DNA of 64,000 bases from Nymphaea colorata (lineage: Eukaryota > Streptophyta > Magnoliopsida > Nymphaeales > Nymphaeaceae). Under the pieces are notes generated by a model. It did not search any database, was not told where the DNA came from, and was given only the letters and a program-made list of their open reading frames with translations. This document shows positions 21,822 to 33,500 of this stretch, in pieces. The DNA lies in assembly GCF_008831285.2 (NCBI RefSeq), contig NC_045138.2:43827115-43891114 (forward strand). The letters run 5' to 3'. The number at the start of each line of letters is the position of its first letter. The stretch's first letter is position 1. The translations under genes and the position numbers were made by a program.

Positions 21822-23853
21822 GCAAGTACTATATATTGCTGATTTAGTTTTTGGATGCAGTATTAATAATCTTTCCCTTTTCTTGATTAAATGTCATGCA
21901 ACCTTATAATTTGCTGTTGGATATTTTGTAGCTGGTCTTTGATGTTTTTCTTTTCTTTTTTCCATGTGACCCTTGAAAATGCCGTAGTTGCACTTGTTGG
22001 TGGTTTATTCCATTAAATGGATATCTGCCAGCAATGCTGTTCAGGATATTGTCTGGAACTATTTCCCTTTTCTGCCATACAAAATTCTACAACATCATGT
22101 TCGAGAGTGTAGATATTAGCAAGTTGAGTTTTATCTTAAATGAAAAAAATGGTATCTAGCTGTTTTCTCTACTCATAACCTCAAAAAGCAAGTTTTGTTC
22201 CTATGTCAACAGGATTGTCCATGATATTTTCCTCTGTTATTATTGCTCCCTGCTTTACAGGTTTTGGTTGATAATAGCTGTTCATTTCATGGCCAATTGA
22301 AGTTTGTAAGTAGGTAAATCTGTGTTAAATTGGTTGATGTCAAAGAAGTTGCTGTGTTGTATAAGTTCAGCCATTTAGATGTCTTGTTTATTTATGGATT
22401 TATCTTAGTTGACTAACAATAAACGTGGCTGATCGAACAAATGACTGATCACTTGTAGCCTATCATCCTGCTTCTTTGGTGCCTCTATAAGTTGGGGAGA
22501 ATTCCAAAGACGTGATTAAACATTCACTGATGAGCACTGACCTCTGGTTGAGCGGATCATTTGGTCTATTATGCAACATTTTATGTTTTTTCGTCATATG
22601 TTGCTCATAATTGGCAATGGAGCCATGTTATGTCAACCCTTATCCTATGACGTACAATTTTGTGCTTGTGCACTTAAATATGTAAATAATGTACATGATA
22701 TGAGTGGTGATTGTTGCCTTGGTTCTATGAAACTACTAAAAATTTACATGTTGGAAAGTGAGGAGATTTATTGCAAACAAACATTTGTTTTCATGCATGG
22801 ATTTGTTTTTCACCTCTTGGAGAATAAGGAAATTTATCGTAAAAGAAGTATTTAACATTGTGTGTGGGTTTGAATCCTTTATTGGCATATATGGTTAGGA
22901 TAATGCTTAGACACCTGATGCTTTGATTTATAGAGCTTTTCTCCATTTCTTTATCCTACGCCTACTTGTTTCCTTAAATAAGGCTCTGTGTAATTCTGCC
23001 TACATGTTCAGTCCAGCTTATAGGTTATCAGGTGTAGATTCTTGGTCTCTGGTTTAGGTATATACCAGACAGGCATAGTACTGATCCGGGTTGTACTAAA
23101 TCTAAGGCACCCTATGAGCTGAAACTGCGTATAGGTAACTAGAGTAAAATGATAGATGCAAATTTTGTTTCACAAGCCCAGAACCTCACAAAGTAAACAC
23201 TCAGAAGTGCCCAGATGAATCAGGGCTATGACTCTCAAGAATAGTAAAATCACTCAAACAGCTTCAAACAGGCTTAATTCCAGGAGGATGCAGTCCCTCA
23301 TTTGTAGGGACTGCTCTAGCTATTGGAGGGTTTCCAATGGCCAGAAGAGATGCTGCTCTTTTGTGACTCAAGGGTCACATACCTACCAATTTCTCTCTCT
23401 CTCTGGATCTATATATATATATATATACATATCAGTGTCACAGATATCATGATATTTTCGAAAATATCGCGATATTAATGCCAAAACTAAGAACAACGAA
23501 CGAAACTGGAAAAAATAGTGATATTTAAAAAAAGGAAAAATATTTTATCGTGTTTTTTGCGATTTTTTGATATTTTTTCGTGATTTTTTCATTTTTCTAT
23601 TTTTAGCAGTGATATTATCATGGATTCAAATATAAAATTAAACTAAATTATTTTCATGATTTTTATTATCATTAAAACATTCCTTTTGTCACTGTTATAT
23701 AGTTTTATTTTCGTTTTCCTATTAGTTTCTCATTCATTTCATTTATACCTAATTTTTTTATTTTTTAAAATTTCTGAGTTTTTCCTGAGATTTGCCGGAA
23801 AACTGTTAAAAGCACAAGAAAAATCTCGCTGATAAAAAACCTGAGAAAGATAT

Positions 23854-23920
<67 letters not shown>

Positions 23921-24479
23921 ATGGGAACTGAAGGATCTCTTGGACAGCCCAGCGGCTGTCTTATTTTCTCAAATTGTGTCGCCTACAGGCTGTCCCCGCT
24001 TTCTCTCTTTCTCCCCACTCCTTACTGCCTGTCACTCCCCACTCTCTCTGACCCATTCTCTCTCCCCTCTCCCAAACACTCCCTTTATCCTCTTCTCTCA
24101 CCTCTCTGCCTCTCACACCCGATTGTGCAATGCTACAGTCTTCTGGATGACCACCTTGCTTGGCCAAACACTTCTATGCTGTCACACCAAATTTTTTCGG
24201 TGATGTTGGTGTAATATCCAATGGTTTTTGCCACACGAAAATTTGATGTTTTTGTTACTATTCATGCCCAGGAGACAAAAGGGAATTCCATGTGGCTATA
24301 AAGGCAATCGGGTCATTGTACAGCTGAGAGACAGAAATTCTGGTACTATTTCAAAAATGTTTATATTTTTAGGAACCCATAGAACCCTAAATCTAGGTGC
24401 TTATGCAAGTAACACACTTGCAACTACAAGAGAATAAATATGTAAAAATGAAATTTTACTTATCATAACGGTTTAAATT

Positions 24480-24514
<35 letters not shown>

Positions 24515-27500
24515 ATTATTGGAAATAAATACAAATTATATAAATGAGTGTAATTGGGTCAAAGGGGTAAATCGGTCGTTCAGGGAATTTGTGCATTAGT
24601 TAACATTGAAATATTGGATCAGTATTTGCCAGATACTGATATAATGTTTCACGAACATTACCAACATGCACAATTAGTAGTCATAAATTTAAGTAGTGGC
24701 TTTACCCACATGACACAAACATAGACTAACAAAGGAAACAAATAAGACTGTTATCACAAACAACTCAGTCTATAGAATACCTAGGTTGAAAGGCCAGTCA
24801 AACATTTGAGATGGTAATATTGCTTTGAAGATGTTAATTTTATGAAGTAGTGTAGCTTTCTTGGTCGACATTGTGGCAGTTGAATGTTAATAGCTGGAAC
24901 TTGAAGATGTGGAAATTGTCATAAAACCTAAATGTTCTTTTTGAGTTGCCTAGAAGATTACCTCCAATTCGAGAAGTGGAGTTTAGAATAGATTTGGTAC
25001 CTGGAATTTCTCCTATTTGAAAGAATCACTCCTTTTAAGGATGCAAATGTCAAATGGCTCCAACCGAGTTGGAGGAACTGAAAAAACTATTACAAGAACT
25101 GATGGACAAAGATTTCACATGACGTAGTGCTTCACCGTGCTCCAGGATTGTTCATGAAAAGGAGATATGATAATTTATTCAACCAATTGAAAGGTGTTCT
25201 CGAAGATGAACATGAGGTTTAGGTACCATTAGTTATCCATAACAGAAGAGGATGTGGCAAGACTGCATTCCAAACTAATTCATGGTAATGCCATTCGGTT
25301 AATCTGAAATATTGTCTGTGTTTATGGATCAAATGAATTGGGTGTTTCAAGATTATCTAGACTGGTTCATCATCATATTCATTGATGATATCTTAGTGTA
25401 TTTCTATAATAAGGAAGAACACAATGATTGTTAGCTTTCAGCCGACTCACACATTCCTGAATTTAGAAGCCAAACCTCTACGGTAAGAACCAAGTAAGTA
25501 TATTAAAGATGTCCTTAGGGCTAATGCCCCCACTATCCTACTTTCTTGACCTTCCTGATGCCCAGATGCTGGTAAGGTTGCTTGGGTCCTGGTTCTTCAA
25601 TAACAGGTGCAGAGTTGGCTTCCTATTCAGCTATGTTTGTGGGCAGGGTTTCAACTTGTTCCTATGCGTCGATTGATCTTATAAGGACCAACATAATGAG
25701 AGGCCAGCTTATTGTGCCCCTTAGGTTGTTTGAATCCTACACCAGGACTGGGACTCCTCAGATAAAAATCCAATCTCCCATAGTGTCTTTGTGTTTTCAG
25801 TTATATTGCAACACCATTCGGTTGCGGACAGCTGCAAGATGCTGCTTTAACTCTTCCAGAACTACATCATGGCATCTCAATTGGGTGTCAACCTCTTCCT
25901 CCCTGGTTGAGCCAGGCTGATATTAGCGGATGTTTGGTAGAGGTCACCTATAGACTGCTTCATAGGGTGTAATGCCTGTGGATGAGTGCCAACGGGTGTT
26001 GTATGCCAACGCTGCCCATGACTTGTCCACCACTAATGAGGTGTCCAGGATACACTATGCTCATCGTCATGAACTGACACTTTGATAACTTAACCTTGAA
26101 CTGATGGTGTTGCAACTTCTCCAGCACCTCCTGCAGGTGTTCCAAGTGCTCCTCCTCCCTTCGGCTATGTACAAGTATGTCGTTGAAGAAAACTAGGATG
26201 GAGCGGTGCAGTAGTGCTCTTAACAGGTCATTCATAAGTGACTAAAATGTTGCAGGCGCATTTGTAAGGCTAAATGGCATCACTACAATTTTGTACTGAC
26301 AGTCATGGGTTTGAAAGACTGTCTTCAGAATATCCTCAGCTGCAATTCGAATTTGATGATATCCCAAACGTTGATCCAATTTGGAGAAAAAGGAAGCATC
26401 ATGCAATTCATCCAATAAATCATCAATTATAGGTATTGGGTATCGATCCCTTATCGTTAAGGCATTGAGAGCATGGTAATCCACACAAAATCTCCTGCTA
26501 CTATCTTTCTTCCTCACCAACACCACTGGAGACATGAACGGGCTGCAGCTGGGTCAGATGACTCCTTCCCTTAGCATGTTCTGCACCATTCTCTCCAATA
26601 TCTCCCGTTGCATTTAGCTATCTCCTCCTCAGCTTCCTCTTTGATAAGATACATATGTAACCGGCGGCGAGGGTCTGTACAATGGAAGTAGATCCCCTTG
26701 CGATTCTTATCTTTAATTCGCTCGGGCATCAAATGTCTCACAAACTGCCGTGGGGGCGTGCGCGTCTTACCGTTGATGCTGGTGGGCATAGAACCTTCTC
26801 CTTTGTTTGCTCCCTTCAAGGCCCCACAGTTCTCGCTTCATCCTCTCCTAGTAAAGCTCAACTGGCTATGTTTTTGTTCCACTGTTCGTCCCATCTCAAA
26901 GCACTCGACCAGGCTACGAGGTTTTTTGCACTTGAACCTCGATGCGTATCTCCTTTTGCAGTCCCTCGACAAATGCTTCAACCTATGCTTCAACAGGCCA
27001 GCGCCTTACCATGTTGTTGAGACTTTCAAAGGTCTCTTCACACTCCACCATGGTGCCGGTATACCTGATTTTGGACAACTCCACGTTGGAGTTGAGATAG
27101 GGTCCGAAGGGAGCTATAATGGCTTCCACTAACACCTCCCAACTTGGTTTGCCCCTGCTGCGCCACGAGCCAATAGTACCAGCAGCTGGACCCCCTAAAT
27201 GCACCACGTCGATTGACCTTTTGATGGCCGGTGATCACCTGACCATGAAAGTACTGTTTTGATCGGAAATGTAATGCTCGTTGGTTCGGCGGGTCGGGTC
27301 GAGCTAGGGTCCAGACCCGGAACCGACCCCCACTCGCGTAAGGGCCCGACGCGAGGCCCTTCTCCCTCGCCTTTCCCTTCCTTCTTCGTTGTCTCCGGTG
27401 GTCTCCTGTGGCAGCGCAGAGGGAGGAGAGTGACGGTCGGGTGGTGGTGGCTGGAACGGCGACGGCGACGGAGGTGGCAGCGGCGGCTGGGTAAACCCTC

Positions 27501-30500
27501 TCTCTCTCGTGCGATTTTTCTTGCTCTGCCACTCATGCCCTTTTGTTTGTTTTGCTCTCTGTCGCACGTCCCCTCTTCTTCTCTCTCGCCATTTTCTTTC
27601 CCCTCTTTCCGCTGGTTCTCTACCGCTCGACCCTCTTCTCACTCACCCGCACTCCCCCGCCTGCTCTTTCTCTCTCTTCTCACCCCACGGCCGTTTTTCC
27701 CCCTTGACCGAACCCTTCCTCTCTCTGTCTCTCCTCTCTGTCAGCGTCCCTTTTCTTTGTTTATTTCAGTTTTTTTTTCCCCCACTACTACCGTGGGTCT
27801 TTCCTAGCAACAGAGTTTGTGTTAAACTTTTTGGGCGTTTGGGGTTGGTTTGCAGTTTAGGGGACGTTTTTCCCCTCTTACCTGCTAGTAGGGTGTGTAG
27901 TGAGCAGCGACAGCAAGCAATCTCGAGCATTGGCACTTGTTGGGACGTGTGAAGTGGTTGCTAGAAGGGTTGCAGCAGTTTAGACCTTCAATCGGGGTGA
28001 GCAAGGCGAAATTGAACCTATTTTATGATATATTTCTCTTTGGAACGCGCATAATTATTGGTTGAGCATGCTAGAGCTTTGAATTGATTATTTGGAACAC
28101 ACGTTAGTGATTTCGTTTTTGGGGAAAAGCTTGCAATTATGTTGGGAAGCGAAGATTCATATATTGGATGATCATTTAAGCATGATAGATTAATTTTCGA
28201 AGCATTAGGGGAGACATGGTAGAGTTTGTGAGGTTGTGGGGAAGATTTAGGACCGTTTTAGTGAGCCTGTAGCACGCGTTTTTGTGAACGGGTGCATCTT
28301 GGAGTTAAATAGGGATAACGTACATAAGTTGGAAGTATCTTTGGGGTAGACGCCTTGATTTAAGAAAAAGGGAATTTTGAGAAAGGCGTTAGTGATAGAC
28401 GGATTGATGGCTTTGAGTTTTGGCATCTATTGGCACGGCTAGGAGTGGGAAGTGACCCTATTGGAGAACTTGTGGGTCGACACTACCCGTCGACACCCTC
28501 TTGAGGCGATGACGCGTGCCTCAATGACCTTGTTTTGTTTTTGTTTGAATTGTTGAGGTTTGTAGTAGGAATCTTATCTTGTGTTTGTGTCTGCAGGTTC
28601 ACCGAGTACGTCCCGTCGACCTTGAGCTACCGGATTCGAAGCTCGAGGCATTTTGAAGATTCTTGTGAACGCGCCACAGGTATGGCGACATTCCAGGCAA
28701 ATCCCTGCCTGGGCAAGTGAATGAATGTGTGTTCCTAGGATCATGGGATCCTAGGATTTGTGATATGAATTGATTGAGTGTTCCGTGAATGAATATGTGT
28801 ATGCATGTACATAAATTGATATATGATATGTGTTAGAATATATTGTATTGGGAACCGGGTCCATATATGGACCCGGCCCTATGGGGCATGGATACCGAGG
28901 CAGGCTCGGTACCCTAGGCGGCACTCTTTCTCTCCCTCCTATATATTCTTCACTTACATGTAATTGTTGAGTTAAGTGAATATAATTTTCTCTCTCCTAG
29001 GGTTGCGGTTTGCCCCTAGGTCAGAGCTTCCCCGTGGTTTTTCACATCTTTCTGAGGTTTTCCACGTATATTGTGTGTTCTTTCTCTGCTCTCTCCTTTT
29101 GGTTCGTGTTCCTACTTGGTATCAGAGCCACCGCGTGTGAGATCGTTGGTGTGCAAGTAGTGTTTTTTCGCCGTTCACGTGCCGCCTCCGTTGCCGTTTC
29201 CAGCACCGCCGCCGACACTGTTCCCAGCGCCGCTGCTGTTGCTGTTTGCAGTGCTGACGCCGTCCAGGAACGCCGCCGCCGTCCATCGTTCCCAGCGTTT
29301 CCGCCGACCAGGAACGCCGCCGCCGTGGTTCCCAGCGCTGCCCTGCCCGGCCGCCGTCGCTGCTCCCAGCGTCGCCGTCGCTGCTCCCAGCGTCGCCGTC
29401 GCTGCTCCCAGCGCCGCCGTCGCCTGGGTTATCGTCGCCTGGGTTAGCTGCGCCGCCGCCGGGTGTCTTGTTTCCACCGCCGTGGGTTGTGCCCTCTCTG
29501 CCGCCGGTTGTGACCTTCTTTGGGGGTTGAGATGGCTGATGCAGTGATGCCCAAGCTTGATGATGCCCTCGACACGGGCAGCAATACCAAGGGTGAGAAC
29601 TTGCGTGTTCATGTCACCTCCATTCGGCTGAATAAGGATAACTATCTCTCGTGGTCTGCTGCCCTAGAAATCGGGATTACTAGTCGTGGTCGCCTGCACT
29701 ATATCACTGGGGAGAAGCCTGCACCTTCTAAAACTGATTCGCAATGGCCGACCTGGGCGTTGGAGGATAGTCAGGTAAAAGTATGGATTATTAGTTCGGT
29801 TTCCGCAGATATTCAGCCTTTGATCTTGCGTAAATCGACGACGTATGATATGTGGACTGTTCTTGCCCGTATGTATGGTCGTAAGAAGCGTGTTTTACGT
29901 GCCTATCAAATCAAACGTAGCATATATGCTCTTAAACAGGGAGATTTATCTGTTGCCTCCTTCTATGCCGCCCTGAAGACCAAATGGGAGGAACTTGACT
30001 ATCATGTGAATGATGACTGGAAATGTGGTGTAGATCATGCCCTGTATTGGGAAAAGGAATGGATGGACCGCACCTTTATCTTCCTTGGAGGCCTGCGTGA
30101 TGAGTTTGAAACCATTCGAAGCCAGATTCTTAACTGTGATGAGATTCCTGGAATCGAAGAGGTGTATGCCCGTATTGAGTCTGAGGAGCAACGGCGCCAG
30201 ATTATGCATATTGACTCCCATCAGGGGAATTCTCCAGCAGCCTTTGTGAGCCATACTTCTGGGACGGGGCAGCGTCCTACTCGACGATGCAGCCATTGCA
30301 ACAAAGTGGGTCATTCTGTTGATTTTTGTTGGGATCTTCATCCTGAGAAGCGTCTCGTCCGCGGTCGTCCTCCTCCTCATCGCCGAGCCTCTTCTGTGCC
30401 AGAGCCTAGCCCGGGGTCGTCCAATGTTGCCAAATCCAAGCTCTCCTCAGATCAACTCAGAGAGTTGCAAGCCTACATTAGTCGGTTGTCTACCCAGGAT

Positions 30501-33500
30501 GATGCTTCTACTTCTGAGGGGGCTAAGTTAGCCCAGGCTCTGGTTGCTACTAGTGATCAAGGTAATTCTTCTCTCGGTGATTGGATTGTTGACAGTGGGG
30601 CTACTCATCATATGACAGGGGACCCTACGATGTTTCAAGAGTACAAGTTGACCTCTGGGCAGCAGCGTGTGTCTATGGCTGATGGTTCTTCTATCTCTGT
30701 GGCTGGAAAAGGGAGCTTATCACTACTGAACAAATATTGTCTTCATAATGCCCTGCATGTTCCCAATATTCCGTAAATTTGTTATCTGTCAGCAGTATTA
30801 CCAAAGAGCTAAACTGTAATCTAATTTTCTCTGCTGATTGTTGTTTCCTGCAGGACTTGGGGACGGGGCAGAAGATTGGGATTGGTTCGGCTATTGATGG
30901 GCTCTACAGACTGCCCGTTCGAGTTGCTTCTGCTTTGATTTCAGCCACCAGTGGTCAGTTGCCTGGCGTGGAGGCCAGATCCGTCATTATGCGTTGGCAC
31001 GAGAGACTTGGTCATCTTCCCTTCCAGTTGCTTAGAAAGCTGTTTCCTAGGATGTTTCATTCTGTTTCTTTGGACACCTTCGCCTGTGAAGTGTGTCAGT
31101 TGTCTAAGCATGTTAGGGCCTCGTACCCTATTTCGTTCAATAAAGCCAACCGTCCTTTTGCTTTGGTTCACTCTGATGTTTGGGGTCCTTCGGGAGTACC
31201 CACTTGTCGTGGCTTTAACTATTTTATGACTCTTATTGATGACTACTCCCGGTGTACGTTCGTGTATCTGTTGAAAGAACGTAGTGAAGTTCTCGACATT
31301 GTCAAAAACTTTGTGGCATTTGTCGAAACTCAATTCCAGACCACTGTTCAAGCCTTCCGCACTGATAATGCCCGAGAATATGTCTCCCAATCCCTTGATG
31401 ACTTCTTGCGAAGCAAGGGTATTATTCATGAAACATCCTGTAGCTACACCCCTCCTCAGAATGGCGTGGCTGAAAGAAAAAACCGTCATTTGTTGAATGT
31501 TACCCGGGCAATTATGTTTCAACGTCATGTCCCTAAGAGGTACTGGGGGGACGCACTTCTCACTAGTGCCCACCTTATCAACCGTATGCCTACTCGTGTG
31601 TTGGATGGTCATTCCCCTTATTCTGTGTTGTGGCCCACTCAGAATCCCTGGCCTCTAACCCCTCGAGTGTTTGGGTGTGTTTGTTTTGTCCATGATCATA
31701 GTCCCACTCTCAAGAAACTTGATCCTCGGTCCATCAAAGCAGTCTTCTTGGGATATTCCTCCACCCAAAAGGGATACAGGTGTGTTGACCCTCGCACTTC
31801 CAGAGTATATGTCTCCAGGGATATGACCTTTCATGAACATGAGGCATACTTTCCTGCGAATCCTCTTCAGGGGGAGTGTTTAGGTGACAGAAGGGAAGAG
31901 TATTCTTTGCATCAGTTGATTCAGTTCATGGATTTCTTGGATTATACGGTGAGTTCTCCAAGTGTGGAAAACGTTGTCAGTGAGGACAGAGACAGTCAGA
32001 TGGAGGGGGGCCCTGTGGAAGAACAGTCTCGAGATCACCTATTTGGTCAGGTTTACAGCAGGAAGAAGAAGGATGTGATGGAAGATGTTGATGTTACCAA
32101 TCCCAATCTTCCCAATCTTGTGACCTCCCCGGATGATCCAAGTCCAATGAATGAAGAACTTCCCATAGCTCTGCGCAAGGGCACCAGGTCATGTACTTCT
32201 CATCCTATTCAGAGATTTGTTTCATATGCAAAACTTAGTAAAGACTACAAGTGCTTTGTTACCTCTTTATCTATGGCTGTTATTCCCAGGTCAGTGGAAG
32301 ATGCAAGGAAGGATCCTAAATGGCTACAGGCCATGACAGAAGAGATGGACGCCCTGGAAAAGAACAATACGTGGGAGGTTGTTGATATCCCCAAGGGAAC
32401 TCACTTAGTTGGCTCCAAGTGGGTGTTTAATGTGAAGTACAAACCTGATGGCACTGTAGAACGCTATAAAGCTCGTCTTGTTGCTAAAGGGTTTAGCCAG
32501 AAATATGGGATTGACTATCTTGAGACGTTTGCTCCCGTGGCAAAACTGAAGACCGTAAGGGTCATCTTAGCTCTTGCAGTGCAAAAGAAGTGGAGCATGG
32601 ACCAACTTGATGTAAAGAACGCCTTCTTGAATGGTCACCTTGAGGAAGAAGTCTATATGAGCATGCCGCCTGGGTATGCTCGGAACGGGAAGTGTTGCTA
32701 TCTCAAGAAAGCTTTGTATGGTCTCAAGCAATCCCCTAGAGCTTGGTTTGAAAGACTAAGGGTTGTAATGAAGACTAATGGGTATAAACAGGGAAATGGT
32801 GATCACACCCTCTTCATCAAGCAGAGAAATGGTCTGGTGAGCCTTTTACTTGTATATGTTGATGATATGATTGTCACAGGTGACGACGAGGGGGAGAAAA
32901 GGAAGATGAAAGAAACGTTAGCTGCAGAATTCGATCTCAAAGATCTGGGTAAACTAAGGTATTTCTTGGGGATTGAGATCGCGCGATCTGAGACTGGGCT
33001 TGTTATGAGCCAAAGAAAATACACGTTGGATCTTCTAAAAGAGACAGGTAAACTGGGATGCAGGCCCTTTCTTACCCCAATGGAGTCTGGCACAAGGATA
33101 AGTATCAAAACTGGGACTATCTTGGATGAAGAAGGAAAAGGGAGGTATCAGCGTCTGGTTGGTAAACTTATTTATCTCACTCTTACTCGCCCAGATATTA
33201 CGTATGCTGTGGGTGTGTTAAGTCAGTTTATGCATGCTTCTACTGATTGTCATTGGAAAAGCGCTGAAAGAGTATTGGGATACTTAAAGAATGACCCAGG
33301 GAAAGGACTACTCTACACTCGGCAAGATCAACTAAGCATTGAAGGATACTCTGACGCCGACTGGGCAGGGTGCACAGATACTAGGAGGTCTACCACAGGA
33401 TACTGCATATTTCTTGGAGGTAACCTTGTGGTATGGAGAAGTAAACGTCAAGAAGTTTGTTCCAGGTCCAGTGCTGAGGCTGAATACAGGGCGGTTGCTA

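Noticed and set aside
29010-29447. 145-codon frame upstream of copia-2 gag
   Set aside because: It overlaps the LTR end, primer site and a triplet-repeat leader; its content is repetitive arginine and alanine.
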